Assembly (NCBI GenBank): GCA_030529725.1
Contig: JAUMWI010000008.1
Span: forward strand, 1-45,787
Direction of reading: 5' to 3'
Length of the DNA: 45,787 nucleotides
DNA from: Eubacteriales bacterium
GTDB taxonomy: Bacteria > Bacillota > Clostridia > Oscillospirales > Oscillospiraceae
In this document: positions 1 to 8,848 of the stretch, in pieces
Position numbering within the stretch: the stretch's first letter is position 1
Layout: each line of letters opens with the position of its first letter
Made by a program: the position numbers and the translations under genes
Notes under the pieces: generated by a model
The model's database searches: none
Seen by the model: only the letters and a program-made list of their open reading frames with translations
What the model was told of the DNA's origin: nothing

Positions 1-51
1 CAGGAAGGTAAATCCCGTGCCGAGCGCGGCGTATCGAAGAGATTGTATCAT
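1..51 (-). CDS. N-terminus of probable ZIP-family metal transporter (partial)
   Basis: Seventeen codons run from an ATG at 51 off the left edge and read MIQSLRYAALGTGFTFL. The pattern ALGTGFTFL resembles the first membrane segment of ZIP-family (zinc/iron-type) permeases in Clostridia, which usually continue with a TALGAA-like stretch that lies outside the window. The assignment rests on recalled family resemblance over a very short stretch. The upstream AAAGG is about 14 bases from the ATG, further than usual. A TATACT-like -10 on the minus strand (104-109) lies upstream without a clear -35. It may equally be the start of another small membrane protein. Confidence 0.4.
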   Translation of the reverse strand, partial: MIQSLRYAALGTGFTFL

Positions 52-190
52 GTAAGCGATCAGCGCCTTTGTTCCGATTCAGGCGCGACAGCGCCTGTAT
101 GACAGTATAAGCGCCAAACACTCCATGGGTGACACGGCGCTGTGCTGCGCGGAAAGAAGATTCCGCGCTCCGCCGCAGTGAAAAAACGGA
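52..190. other. Intergenic stretch, no gene seen
   Basis: This stretch lies between the ZIP-like start and the htpG terminator. It holds a short GC-rich hairpin (81-96, AGGCGC arms with loop GACA). An open frame on the plus strand (1-102) has no start and no recognisable product. Confidence 0.4.
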
Positions 191-217
191 AAGGACTGCC
201 GCCGGGCAGTCCTTTTT
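191..217. terminator. Bidirectional terminator after htpG
   Basis: A perfect 10-bp stem (191-200 with 205-214) has loop GCCG. It is followed by T5 on the plus strand and by a T-rich run on the minus strand. It sits just past the htpG stop codon. Confidence 0.85.
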
Positions 218-232
218 GACAAGCTGTTTTCG

Positions 233-2110
233 TTATTTCATCAGTCCTGCGACCAGATCGGTGTACTCGCTGGGATCATCGAGCGGCAGCCCCGCGATGA
301 GCAGCGCCTGATCGTAGAGGATCTTGCAGTAGGTCTCCGCCTTTGCCCGGTCGGTCAGCAGGGCCGTCTCCATCGCCATGACGGCAGGGTGCTTCGTGTT
401 CAGCTCGAGAATGCGGTCGGCCTTGACGGGCTGCGGCATATCGAAATTCTTGAAGTACTTCTCCATCTCGAAGCTGAAGCCCTCGCCTGCGGTCATGCAC
501 ACCGGGTGCGTCTTGAGGCGGCGCGACACCTTCGCGTCCTTGATCTTGTCGCCGAGCGTCTCGCGGATGAACTTCATCAGCTCTTCCTTCTCGTCAAGCA
601 CCTCGGTGTCCGCATCGTCGATGCCCAGCTCGCCGTCGATGATGGAGCGGAATTCCTTCTCGCCGTACTTCTGCAGCGCCTGCGCGGTGAATTCGTCCGC
701 CTCGCCGGTGAAGTAGAGCACCTCGTAATTCCTGTCCTTCAAAAGCTCCGTCTGCGGCAGGTGGTCGATGGAGGCAATGTCGCTGCCGGCGGCGTAGTAA
801 ATATACTTCTGACTCTCGGGCATACGGTCAACGTACTCAGAGAGCGTGGTGAGCTTCTTTTCGGTCGAAGAATAGAACATCAGCAGATCCTTGAGGCCTT
901 CCTTGCGCGTCTCGCCGCCTTCGCCCACGATGCCATATTCAATGCCGCGGCCGAAGTTGGCGTAGAACTTCTCATAGCCCTCGCGGTCGTCTTTGAGGAA
1001 TTTTTCGAGGTCGGCGCGGATCTTCTTTTCGAGATTTCCGGCGATGACCTTGAGCTGACGGTCGTGCTGCAAAAGCTCGCGCGAAATGTTGAGGCTCAGA
1101 TCGGGGGAATCGACCACGCCGCGCACGAAACGCAGGTACTCCGGCAGCAGCGCGTCGCACTTATCCATGATCATCACGCCAGCAGAATAGAGCTGCAGGC
1201 CCTTTTCAAAGTCCTCCGTGTTAAAGCTCAGCGGCTTCTTGCCCGGCACGAACAGAAGCGCCTTGTAGGTGACACTGCCCTCGGCGGAGACGGTGATGAT
1301 GCGTTGAGGCTTGTCAAAATCGCGTGCAAGCTCGCAGTAGAATTTCTGATACTCCTCATCGCTCACCTCGCTGCGCTTACGCTGCCACAGCGGCACCATG
1401 GAGTTGATGGTGGTCATTTCCTCGACCATCTCATATTCGGGTTTGTCCTCGCTGCTGCCCTCTTTCACCTTCTGCACGGGGGTAAGCATGCGGATGGGAT
1501 AGCGGATATAGTCGGAATACTTCTTCACGAGGGAGTAGAGCTTGTAGTGATCCAGATACTCGCTGTACTTCTCGTCCTCAGTGTCGTCCTTTAAGTGCAT
1601 GATGACGTCCGTACCGACGCTGTCCTTTTCGCACTCGCTCACCGTGTAGCCGTCCGCGCCGGCGGACTTCCATTCATACGCCTGCTCGCTTCCGTACTTC
1701 TTCGTGATAACGGTGATATCCTGCGCGACCATGAACGCGGAGTAAAAGCCCACACCGAACTGACCGATGATGTCGATGTCCTCTTTCGCCTCGGCCTCCT
1801 GGCGGAACTTGTACGAGCCGGACGAGGCGATCACGCCGAGGTTGTTTTCCAGCTCGGTTAAGTCCATACCGATGCCGTTATCCGACACGGTGATCGTCTT
1901 GCCGTCCTTGTCCACGCTGATCTCAATGCGGAAATCACCGCGGCTCAGTCCCACCTTGTCATCCGTGAGGGACAGGTAGCAGAGCTTGTCGATCGCGTCG
2001 CTCGCGTTGGAGAGGATCTCACGCAGGAAAATCTCCTTGTGCGTGTAGATCGAGTTGATCATCAGGTCGAGCAGACGCTTCGACTCCGCCTTGAACTGTT
2101 TTTTTGCCAT
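233..2110 (-). CDS. htpG: HSP90-family molecular chaperone HtpG
   Basis: The gene encodes a cytosolic ATP-dependent chaperone of 625 residues, the usual bacterial HtpG length. The N-terminal GHKL ATPase is clear: LREILSNASDAIDKL, then DNGIGM and the lid-region GQFGVGFYSAFMV. The middle domain has ISRELLQ and the C-terminal dimerisation region follows. The start is taken at MAKKQFKAESKRLLDLM because AAAGGAAG precedes this ATG and the promoter at 2142-2170 lies immediately upstream; a further 20 in-frame codons upstream would overlap that promoter. I see no CIRCE (TTAGCACTC) or other known heat-shock operator by eye, so regulation is unknown. It appears to be transcribed alone. Confidence 0.97.
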   Translation of the reverse strand: MAKKQFKAESKRLLDLMINSIYTHKEIFLREILSNASDAIDKLCYLSLTDDKVGLSRGDFRIEISVDKDGKTITVSDNGIGMDLTELENNLGVIASSGSYKFRQEAEAKEDIDIIGQFGVGFYSAFMVAQDITVITKKYGSEQAYEWKSAGADGYTVSECEKDSVGTDVIMHLKDDTEDEKYSEYLDHYKLYSLVKKYSDYIRYPIRMLTPVQKVKEGSSEDKPEYEMVEEMTTINSMVPLWQRKRSEVSDEEYQKFYCELARDFDKPQRIITVSAEGSVTYKALLFVPGKKPLSFNTEDFEKGLQLYSAGVMIMDKCDALLPEYLRFVRGVVDSPDLSLNISRELLQHDRQLKVIAGNLEKKIRADLEKFLKDDREGYEKFYANFGRGIEYGIVGEGGETRKEGLKDLLMFYSSTEKKLTTLSEYVDRMPESQKYIYYAAGSDIASIDHLPQTELLKDRNYEVLYFTGEADEFTAQALQKYGEKEFRSIIDGELGIDDADTEVLDEKEELMKFIRETLGDKIKDAKVSRRLKTHPVCMTAGEGFSFEMEKYFKNFDMPQPVKADRILELNTKHPAVMAMETALLTDRAKAETYCKILYDQALLIAGLPLDDPSEYTDLVAGLMK

Positions 2111-2141
2111 GGAACACACTTCCTTTGAAGAATTTGGATTC

Positions 2142-2170
2142 AGTATAGCAGAAAAATCACCGCAGCGCAA
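2142..2170 (-). promoter_or_regulatory. Sigma-A type promoter of htpG
   Basis: Read on the minus strand: TTGCGC (2165-2170), 17-base spacer, TATACT (2142-2147). It lies 31 bases upstream of the chosen htpG start. Confidence 0.7.
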
Positions 2171-2192
2171 CTTTTTGCCCTGCGGTGAAACC

Positions 2193-2786
2193 TCAGTTGC
2201 TCAGAGACTGCGCCAGCTCTCCGGCACGGCGGCAGGCATCGCGCAGCGCGCCCTCGCCGTCAAAGCCCTGCACGTCCAGTCCGTCCGCTGCGACGAATGA
2301 GAAGCGGTCAAAACCGAAAAAGCGCTGAATCGCGCGCAGATAGGGGACGCCCTGCTCCCAGTCGGAGCCGTCGGCGTAGATGCCGCCGCGCGTCGTGAGC
2401 AGGATAAGATCCGTGCCGCGGCAAAGCCCCTGCAGGCCCTGCGCCGTGGAGCGGAACGTAATGCCCTCCACCGACACATTCTCAATATAGACTTTCAGCA
2501 GAGCCGGGAAACTCAGATCCCAGAACGGTGCCGCCATCACCACGAGATCCGCCTGTGCAATCTCGCGGGCATAGCGAAAGCGCGGATGCCCTGTCTCCCC
2601 CGCGGCAAGCAGCGCGTCGCGCTCATCAAGGCTCTCCTGCGTCAGCGGCGAAAGCTCCTCGCGCGGAAGCTCAAGATGCTTCACCGTGTACCCTCCGCCG
2701 AGCTTCGCAAAAAATTCCTCCGCCAGCTTTCGGCTGCGGGACACTTCGCCGCGGATGCAGCAATCCACAAACAGTGCCGTTTTCAT
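2193..2786 (-). CDS. Flavodoxin-fold NAD(P)H-dependent oxidoreductase
   Basis: This 197-residue protein has the flavodoxin-like fold seen in NAD(P)H quinone/azo reductases. The opening MKTALFVDCCIRGEVSRSRKL matches the first beta strand and phosphate-binding loop (commonly SxxxSxS). The segment APFWDLSFPALLKVYIENV matches the conserved P-x-x-P-x-x-L-K-x-x-(I/W)-D region of AzoR-like enzymes. It probably binds FMN and reduces quinones, azo compounds or similar acceptors in the cytosol; the real substrate is unknown. A strong GGAGGAG site precedes the ATG, and its start overlaps the stop of the upstream phosphorylase gene by ATGA, so it is the last gene of the add operon. Confidence 0.8.
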   Translation of the reverse strand: MKTALFVDCCIRGEVSRSRKLAEEFFAKLGGGYTVKHLELPREELSPLTQESLDERDALLAAGETGHPRFRYAREIAQADLVVMAAPFWDLSFPALLKVYIENVSVEGITFRSTAQGLQGLCRGTDLILLTTRGGIYADGSDWEQGVPYLRAIQRFFGFDRFSFVAADGLDVQGFDGEGALRDACRRAGELAQSLSN

Positions 2787-3526
2787 CGCTTCTCCTCCCG
2801 ACTCATGCGGTACAGCGCCTCCAGCGCCACCGCGATCTCTCGCCGTTCCCCGACGGCGGTACGATCCTCACCGCCGGCATAGTCACCGATGGCGTCCGCG
2901 GTGTCCTTTCCCCAAAGCACCACATTATTCAAAATGGACGCGGTACGAATTCCGCGCAGACGGCCTGCGGTAAACAGCGCCGCCGTCTCCATATCGGCAC
3001 CCAGTGCGCCGCACGCCGACCAGTGGGCAGACTCGGCATCGTTGGTGTCGATGTAAAAGCTCTCGTGGCTGTGGACAATGCCCACATGATGCTCCCAGCC
3101 GCGCTCCGCCGATACGTCCATGCAGTGACGCAGCAGCACGGTGTCCGGCACGGCGGGGTAGCGGATGTCGGCATAGGCTCTTGACGTTCCCTCATCCCGG
3201 ATCGCGCCGCAGGCGAAGATGAGATCGCCCAGTGCGATGTTCTCCTGCAGCGCGCCGCAGGAGCCAATGCGAATCATGGCAGTGACGCCGATGTTTTTCA
3301 GTTCCTCCATGGCGATGGCGGCAGAGGAACCGCCGATGCCGGTGGAAATCGCGAGCATATCGACGCCGCGGTAGCTGCCCCGAAGGGAGCGAAACTCGCG
3401 GTTATAGGCAAGCTCCTGTACGTTTTCAAGCTGCTGCGCGATTCGGTCCAACCGCCCGGGATCGCCGGGCAGCACGGCATAGCGAATGCCGAGGGTGTCA
3501 TCGAGTTGAATGTGCGGCTGTTTCAT
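2783..3526 (-). CDS. Uridine phosphorylase-like nucleoside phosphorylase
   Basis: This 247-residue protein is of the PNP/UDP nucleoside phosphorylase family I, which splits a nucleoside with phosphate to base plus ribose 1-phosphate. Visible family features are VLPGDPGRLDRIA (phosphate-binding loop), NREF, STGIGGSSAAIAMEEL, RIGSCGALQ and GADMETAALFT, the Met-Glu that contacts the ribose. The LPGDP opening and MET motif resemble E. coli Udp more than PNP trimers, so uridine is the best guess; purine substrates cannot be excluded. It sits between add and the oxidoreductase (4-base overlap with the latter, 14-base gap from add) in a nucleoside salvage operon. Confidence 0.82.
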   Translation of the reverse strand: MKQPHIQLDDTLGIRYAVLPGDPGRLDRIAQQLENVQELAYNREFRSLRGSYRGVDMLAISTGIGGSSAAIAMEELKNIGVTAMIRIGSCGALQENIALGDLIFACGAIRDEGTSRAYADIRYPAVPDTVLLRHCMDVSAERGWEHHVGIVHSHESFYIDTNDAESAHWSACGALGADMETAALFTAGRLRGIRTASILNNVVLWGKDTADAIGDYAGGEDRTAVGERREIAVALEALYRMSREEKR

Positions 3527-3540
3527 TATGCTTCCTCCGT

Positions 3541-4596
3541 TCAGTCGATTTTTCCGGCGGCGGCAAGCGCGGCGTCCGCCGCAGCCTCGTCATCCAGCGC
3601 CGCGAGAATCCGTTCCTTCACCGCCTGCGGCGCAAAGGACGCGCGAATGGCACAGCGATCCATCTCCACAAGGTCCTGCGCCGTGAAGCCCATCTCCTCG
3701 AGACAGTGTCGGTACTCGTCCGCAAGCTCCACGCCGGCGAGCGTCATGTTGTCCGTGTTGATGCACACGCCAATGCCCATGTCCAGCAGATTCTTGGCAG
3801 GATGCGCGGCATAGGACGCGCGTGTTTTGCACTGGATGTTGCTCGTGGGGCAGATCTCCAGCGTGACGCCCTCCGCCTTTGCGCGGCGGCACAGGGCCGG
3901 ATCCTCATAAATATGGTGTCCGTGGCCGATGCGCTTTGCGCCGAAATCCATGGCATCGCGCACGGTGTCGCTGCCCTGACTGTCGCCGGCGTGGCAGGTA
4001 AACGGAAGTCCCAGCTCCGATGCGCGGCGAAACAGCGGTGCAAACTTCCTCAGCGGCACGATGCCCTCCGCACCGGCAAGATCAACACCCACTACGCCGC
4101 GTCCGAGATACGCCGGCGCAAGCTCCACCGTCTCGCAATTCGCCGCCCAATTCACGCTCTCGTCCCCCACGCACATCATGCAAAGAAGGATCCCGATCTC
4201 AATGCCCGGACAGTTTTCCATGCCCTGTCTGCGTCCCTCAAGCACAGCCTCCACCGCCTGCCGCTGCGTCAGTCCCTTTTGCACATGGAGCTGCGGCGCG
4301 AAGCGGATCTCCGCATAGGCCATACCCTGCGCGGAAAGAAACTCCACCAGCTCGCGGGTAATGCGCGTGAGCGCAGGCGCGTCCTGCATGACCTGCAGGG
4401 GATGATCAAAGCGCTCGAGATACTCATTCACGCTTTTGCAGTGCTGCGTGGCGCGCAGATACTCCCGATAGCCCTCGAGCGTATCCGCCGGCATGGCGAT
4501 TCCCTTTGCCCTGCCCAGCTCCCACACCGTCTCCGGCAGGAACGAGCCGTCCAGATGCAGATGCAGCTCCACCTTGGGGAAGTACTTTTCGTTCAT
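3541..4596 (-). CDS. add: Adenosine deaminase family protein
   Basis: This 351-residue TIM-barrel metallo-deaminase would convert adenosine to inosine and ammonia. Zinc ligands are visible: H12 and H14 in LHLHLDGS, H202 in CHAGD, and D282 in NTDNMT; H225 sits in RIGHGHHI. In most adenosine deaminases the motif is HAGE, whose Glu donates the catalytic proton; here it is HAGD (D205), so activity or substrate could differ. The ATG at 4596 follows GAGAGGG with normal spacing; another ATG 5 bases upstream is out of frame. It heads a minus-strand operon with the phosphorylase and oxidoreductase, divergent from the BMP transporter. Confidence 0.88.
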   Translation of the reverse strand: MNEKYFPKVELHLHLDGSFLPETVWELGRAKGIAMPADTLEGYREYLRATQHCKSVNEYLERFDHPLQVMQDAPALTRITRELVEFLSAQGMAYAEIRFAPQLHVQKGLTQRQAVEAVLEGRRQGMENCPGIEIGILLCMMCVGDESVNWAANCETVELAPAYLGRGVVGVDLAGAEGIVPLRKFAPLFRRASELGLPFTCHAGDSQGSDTVRDAMDFGAKRIGHGHHIYEDPALCRRAKAEGVTLEICPTSNIQCKTRASYAAHPAKNLLDMGIGVCINTDNMTLAGVELADEYRHCLEEMGFTAQDLVEMDRCAIRASFAPQAVKERILAALDDEAAADAALAAAGKID

Positions 4597-4616
4597 CGCA
4601 TGGCCCTCTCTTTTCC

Positions 4617-4640
4617 CTCCGGCGGCGCAAACCGCCGGAG
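4617..4640 (-). promoter_or_regulatory. Hairpin in the add leader
   Basis: A perfect 9-bp GC-rich stem (CTCCGGCGG with CCGCCGGAG, loop of 6) lies between the add promoter and its ribosome binding site. With no T-run after it on the minus strand it is more likely a leader structure than a terminator. Confidence 0.5.
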
Positions 4641-4653
4641 CCTGTTTTCCTTA

Positions 4654-4683
4654 AGAATACTCCCGTCCGGGCGCAGCCGTCAA
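4654..4683 (-). promoter_or_regulatory. Probable promoter of the add operon
   Basis: On the minus strand: TTGACG (4678-4683), 18-base spacer, TATTCT (4654-4659), about 60 bases upstream of the add ATG. Confidence 0.6.
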
Positions 4684-4765
4684 GAATATTCGCTCTGCTG
4701 CGCACGTCCGTAACGGCAAAAAAGGGAATATTTCATGAAAAGCACAGGAAAAACCTCACAACAAA

Positions 4766-4794
4766 TTGACAAAAAGAAAAAAATCGACTACAAT
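4766..4794 (+). promoter_or_regulatory. Promoter of the nucleoside transporter operon
   Basis: Near-consensus sigma-A promoter: TTGACA (4766-4771), 17-base spacer, TACAAT (4789-4794), 72 bases upstream of the lipoprotein start. No purine riboswitch core is recognisable in the leader. Confidence 0.85.
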
Positions 4795-4866
4795 AGGCAT
4801 GTTTCAGATCACAGTCCGCAGCAGCGGTCCGACTCTGGAATATATCTTTTTTGGAGGTTATTTTTG

Positions 4867-5991
4867 ATGAAAAAGTTTCTTGCACTTCTCCTGGCTCTGA
4901 TGATGGTTCTGAGCCTGGTCGCCTGCGGCGAAAAGGACACCGCAGACACGGAGCCCGTCGATGAGGGCACCGAGGTCTACAACGTCGTTTACCTTGTCAA
5001 CGGCAATCTGGGCGACAAGTCCTTCTTTGACTCCGCCGAGGCCGGTCTTGAGCAGCTTCAGGCTGACGGCCGCATCACCCTGCGCACCATCGAAATGGGC
5101 GGCACCGATGAGGATCAGCCCGCATGGCTGTCCAACCTGTATGAGGTCTCCGAGTCCGGCGAATATGATGTCGTCATCTGCGGCACCTATCAGATGCCCG
5201 ACTACCTCAAGGAAGTTGCCACTGCTTATCCCGAGCAGAAGTACGTCATCTTCGATGATAATACCTACGTCGGCGAAAACAGCAACGTCCTGAACCTCAC
5301 CTACAAGCAGAACGACATGGGTTATCTGGTCGGCGTTTATGCCGCCTGCATGACCGTTGACACCAACCTGCCTCTCGTGAACGAAGATGCCGTTGTCGGC
5401 TTCGTCGGCGGCGTGGATTCCCCCGTTATCAACGACTTCCTGATCGGCTTCATCCAGGGCGCCCAGTCCGTGAACCCCGACATCAAGATCGACACCCGTT
5501 ACACCAACGACTATGTGGATACCGCAATCGCTAAGGAATACGGCATCTCCATGATCAACGACAACCACTGCGATATCATCTGGGGTGTCGCCGGTAACGC
5601 CGGTAACGGCGCTGCTGAGGCCGCTCTGGAAACCGGCAAGGCCTACTTCATCGGCGTTGACTCCGACCAGGAGCTCACGCTCAGCTCTGACCTGGCTGCT
5701 CTGACGCTCACCTCCGGTCTTAAGAACATCGGCAACTCCCTGGTTTGGGTGTTTGACGAGCTGGATGCCGGCAATGAGTACTGGGGCACCGAAGTCACCC
5801 TCGGTCTTGCTGAGGGCGGCGTTGGCATCGTGACCGACAAGAACTTTGACGCTATGGCTTCCGCTGAGACCAAGGCCGCCGTTGAGGCCGCCGAGGCCGG
5901 CGTTCTGGGCGGCACCATCGTGGTCGACTCCGCTCTTGCTGACGGCGGCGCCGATCTGGCTGTCTCCCTGCGCGAGGCTGTCCGTCCGTAA
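4867..5991 (+). CDS. BMP-family nucleoside-binding lipoprotein of an ABC importer
   Basis: This 374-residue extracellular substrate-binding lipoprotein has a signal peptide that ends in the lipobox LVAC, with C20 as the lipidated residue. The mature part is of the Med/BMP (PnrA, BmpA) family, which binds purine and other nucleosides: VYLVNGNLGDKSFFDSA, then GVYAACMT, FVGGVDSPVINDFLIGFIQG, and a second lobe ending in YWGTEVTLGLAEGGVG. The ATG at 4867 follows TTGGAGG; the in-frame extension upstream would include the promoter. It is first in the operon and followed by a hairpin, a common way to keep the binding protein more abundant than the membrane parts. Confidence 0.93.
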   Translation: MKKFLALLLALMMVLSLVACGEKDTADTEPVDEGTEVYNVVYLVNGNLGDKSFFDSAEAGLEQLQADGRITLRTIEMGGTDEDQPAWLSNLYEVSESGEYDVVICGTYQMPDYLKEVATAYPEQKYVIFDDNTYVGENSNVLNLTYKQNDMGYLVGVYAACMTVDTNLPLVNEDAVVGFVGGVDSPVINDFLIGFIQGAQSVNPDIKIDTRYTNDYVDTAIAKEYGISMINDNHCDIIWGVAGNAGNGAAEAALETGKAYFIGVDSDQELTLSSDLAALTLTSGLKNIGNSLVWVFDELDAGNEYWGTEVTLGLAEGGVGIVTDKNFDAMASAETKAAVEAAEAGVLGGTIVVDSALADGGADLAVSLREAVRP

Positions 5992-6025
5992 GGGACGCGC
6001 CAAGCTGCACAATCAGATTTCCCGC

Positions 6026-6058
6026 AAAGAGGGGGCTGGGGTTCCCAGCCCCCTCTTT
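6026..6058 (+). terminator. Intercistronic hairpin after the binding protein gene
   Basis: A perfect 15-bp stem (6026-6040 with 6044-6058, loop GTT) starts with A-rich and ends with T-rich bases. It probably acts as a partial terminator or mRNA stabiliser between the lipoprotein and the ATPase genes. Confidence 0.7.
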
Positions 6059-6125
6059 TCCATTCCGGCACTTCCCTGCGGCGCACGTGCCGCCGCAATA
6101 CATAGAACGGGAGGAACTCCTTAAC

Positions 6126-7685
6126 ATGGCAGAAGAATATGTCGTTGAAATGAAAGGGATCACCAAGGTGTATCCCAACGGCATCGCCGCCAATCAGAAT
6201 GTGGATTTCAGCGTCCGAAAGGGCGAGATCCATGCGCTGATGGGTGAAAACGGCGCGGGCAAATCCACGCTGATGAAGATGCTCTTCGGTCTGGAGCAGC
6301 CCACCTCGGGCGAGATCCGGATCAATGGGGAGAAGGTGAATCTCTCCTCTCCGTCCGTCGCCATTTCCAAGGGGATCGGCATGGTGCATCAGCACTTTAT
6401 GCTCGTGCCCAGTCTCACCGTGGCGGAGAATATGGTTCTGGGCATGGTGCCCAAAAAGTCGGGTCTTTTTATTGACTTTAAAAAGGCGGTAGAGCTGACG
6501 GAGGAATACTCCAAGAAATTCAATCTGTACGTAGACCCCAATGCAAAGGTCATGGATATCCCCGTCGGCATGAAGCAGAAGGTGGAGATCCTCAAGGCAC
6601 TGGTGCGCGGTGCCAAGATTCTGATTCTGGACGAACCCACCGCCGTTTTGACAACACAGGAAACTACCGAGCTCTTTAAAGAGCTGATCAACCTGAAAAA
6701 TCAGGGATATACGCTCATCTTCATTTCCCACAAGCTCAACGAGATCATGGAGATCACCGACCGCATGACGATCCTGCGCGGCGGCAAGTCCATGGGCGTG
6801 CACAACACCGCCGACGTCACCCCGCCGGAGATCTCGCGATTGATGGTAGGGCGCGACGTGGTGCTCAAGGTTCAGAAGGAAAAGGCTCAGCCCGCGGACG
6901 AGGTGCTTCGCGTCCGCGATCTGGAGTTCGTCAACGAGTGGGGCAAGAAGATGCTTGACAAGGTCTCCTTCTCCCTGCGCAAGGGCGAGATCCTCGGCAT
7001 CGCCGGCGTGGAGGGCAACGGCCAGAAGGAGCTGGTGGATATGCTCTTCCACCTCAACACGCCCAACGCCGGCACCGTCACCGTCAACGGCGAGAGCATT
7101 CTCGGTCTCTCTCAGCGGCAGATCCGCTCCAAGGGCGTGAGCCTCGTGCCGGAGGATCGCATGATCTACGGTATCGCCGGTGCCGCCTCCATTCAGGAAA
7201 ATATCATTTCCGACCGCTGCGGTGCCAAGCGGCTGAACAAGGGGCCGCTGTTCGATATGGATGCCATCCGCGAAGAAACGGACCGTCTCATTCGGGACTA
7301 CACGGTGCTTTGCAAGTCCGGTGCACAGCGCGTGGATAATCTTTCGGGCGGCAACATCCAGAAGGTCGTCGTCGCGCGTGAATTTTCCAACGATCCCTGC
7401 CTCATCATCGCCGATCAGCCCACCCGCGGCATCGACGTGGGCGCGACGGAGTTTATCCGCAAGAAGCTCGTGGAGCTGTCGCGTGCCGGTGTTGCTGTGC
7501 TTCTCGTCTCCGCCGACCTCAACGAGGTCATGGAGCTGTCGGACAGCCTGATCGTTATGTACGGCGGACATATTGCCGCCTACTTTGAAGATACCGCCGA
7601 CCTGAATGACGAGATCATGGGCGAATACATGCTTGGTCTCAAGCAGCAGACAAGCGAGGAAGTTCGGAGGGTTTGCCATGAGTAA
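6126..7685 (+). CDS. Nucleoside ABC importer ATPase with two ABC domains
   Basis: This 519-residue ATPase is of the NupO/RbsA type, with two ABC modules in one chain. Module 1 has Walker A GENGAGKST (K46), Walker B ILILDEPTAVLT and a degenerate signature PVGMKQKVEIL. Module 2 has the family's altered Walker A (GVEGNGQKEL), an intact signature LSGGNIQK and Walker B LIIADQPTRGIDVGA. Such asymmetry is normal for BMP-type importers. The start at 6126 is preceded by GGGAGGAACTCC; an in-frame codon 13 residues upstream has no good ribosome site. The end overlaps the first permease by 8 bases, implying translational coupling. Confidence 0.93.
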   Translation: MAEEYVVEMKGITKVYPNGIAANQNVDFSVRKGEIHALMGENGAGKSTLMKMLFGLEQPTSGEIRINGEKVNLSSPSVAISKGIGMVHQHFMLVPSLTVAENMVLGMVPKKSGLFIDFKKAVELTEEYSKKFNLYVDPNAKVMDIPVGMKQKVEILKALVRGAKILILDEPTAVLTTQETTELFKELINLKNQGYTLIFISHKLNEIMEITDRMTILRGGKSMGVHNTADVTPPEISRLMVGRDVVLKVQKEKAQPADEVLRVRDLEFVNEWGKKMLDKVSFSLRKGEILGIAGVEGNGQKELVDMLFHLNTPNAGTVTVNGESILGLSQRQIRSKGVSLVPEDRMIYGIAGAASIQENIISDRCGAKRLNKGPLFDMDAIREETDRLIRDYTVLCKSGAQRVDNLSGGNIQKVVVAREFSNDPCLIIADQPTRGIDVGATEFIRKKLVELSRAGVAVLLVSADLNEVMELSDSLIVMYGGHIAAYFEDTADLNDEIMGEYMLGLKQQTSEEVRRVCHE

Positions 7686-8847
7686 CAAAAGCCTTTTGAA
7701 GCTCTCCAAACGGAGAGATCTGATCTTTACCATTGTCCGCAGCGCTGCGGCGATCGCCATCGCGCTGCTGGTGGCGATGCTGCTGATTTTCGTCTCCGCC
7801 GATGCCGGCAGCGTTTCCGCCAAGCTTGCTCTGACGGCGGATGCTCTGCGCCAGCTGCTCATCGGCCCGCTGTTCAAGAACAGCGGCGCGTTCAGCGTCA
7901 AAAACTTCAGCGACGTGCTCGCGTCCATGATCCCCATTATGTTCACGGGCCTTGCCACCTGCGTCATGTTCTCTGCCAACCAGTTCAACCTCGGCGCAGA
8001 GGGCGGCATCATGCTTGGTGCGTTCGTCTCGGCGATGGTCGCCATCTATGTGCCGCTGCCGGGCGTGCTGCTGCCGGTGGTCGCGGTGCTTGCCGCCGCA
8101 GCAAGCGTTGCCGTCATGATGCTCATTCCCGCCGTACTCAAGGCAAAGCTGGGTGTGAGCGAGATGGTCAACTCCCTGATGCTCAACTATGTGGTCATGT
8201 ACCTTATCAAATACCTGATGAATTCCCACCTTGCCGACAAGAGCAAGGGCCAGATCATGAGCTATCCCTTCCAGCCGCAGTCCGCCATCCCCCAGCTCAT
8301 CGACAACGGATCCAAGCTCAGCTGGGGCTTCATCATAGGACTTGTTTTCGTGGTGCTCACCGCACTTTTCATGTACCGCACCCGCTGGGGCTACAGCATT
8401 CGCATGATCGGCATTAACCAGCCGTTTTCCATGTACTCCGGCATGAATGTTGCCGGCATGGTGGTGCTGTCTCAGGTGCTCGGCGGCGTTCTCGCCGGCA
8501 TGGGCGGCGGCATCGAGATGCTCGGCCGCTACACCACCTTCTCCTGGTCTGCTCTGCCCGGCTACGGCTGGACGGGTATCACTGTGGCGATCCTCGCCGG
8601 CAACAACCCCGCGTTCGTGCCGCTTGCCGCCTTCTTTATGGCATACCTGGATAAGGGCTGCAGTCTGATGTCCACCTACTGTGGTGTTCCTTCCCAGCTT
8701 ATCGACATTTTGCAGGCCGTCATCTTCGTCTTCTTCGCTGCCGAGCAGTTCCTCTCCAAGTACCGCCAGAAGCTGGTGGTCAAGGCCGCGCAGGAGGAGC
8801 TCAAGCAAAAAGCAGCCGCCGAGACTGCGGAAGGGAGCGTGAAGTAA
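7678..8847 (+). CDS. Nucleoside ABC importer permease 1
   Basis: This 389-residue integral membrane protein is of the branched-chain-amino-acid/ribose-type permease family, as found with BMP proteins (NupP/YufP-like). A first hydrophobic segment near AIAIALLVAMLLIFV is followed by a cytoplasmic region and about eight more segments. The central FTGLATCVMFSANQFNLGAEGGIMLGA is the family's conserved loop, and SEMVNSLMLNYV is typical. The ATG at 7678 lies after GGAGGGTTTGCC and inside the ATPase stop region. The C-terminus is a short charged tail. The partner is the next gene, one base downstream. Confidence 0.9.
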   Translation: MSNKSLLKLSKRRDLIFTIVRSAAAIAIALLVAMLLIFVSADAGSVSAKLALTADALRQLLIGPLFKNSGAFSVKNFSDVLASMIPIMFTGLATCVMFSANQFNLGAEGGIMLGAFVSAMVAIYVPLPGVLLPVVAVLAAAASVAVMMLIPAVLKAKLGVSEMVNSLMLNYVVMYLIKYLMNSHLADKSKGQIMSYPFQPQSAIPQLIDNGSKLSWGFIIGLVFVVLTALFMYRTRWGYSIRMIGINQPFSMYSGMNVAGMVVLSQVLGGVLAGMGGGIEMLGRYTTFSWSALPGYGWTGITVAILAGNNPAFVPLAAFFMAYLDKGCSLMSTYCGVPSQLIDILQAVIFVFFAAEQFLSKYRQKLVVKAAQEELKQKAAAETAEGSVK

Positions 8848-8848
8848 G

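Noticed and set aside
4597-4866. Purine riboswitch before the nucleoside transporter
   Set aside because: I could not find the conserved three-way junction core; the only strong structure is the hairpin in the add leader.
5643-8045. An 800-codon open frame antisense to the transporter genes
   Set aside because: It overlaps clear plus-strand transporter genes, has no family pattern, and is explained by GC-rich codon bias. Similar long antisense frames over htpG, metG, typA, EF-G-like and others were dropped for the same reason.
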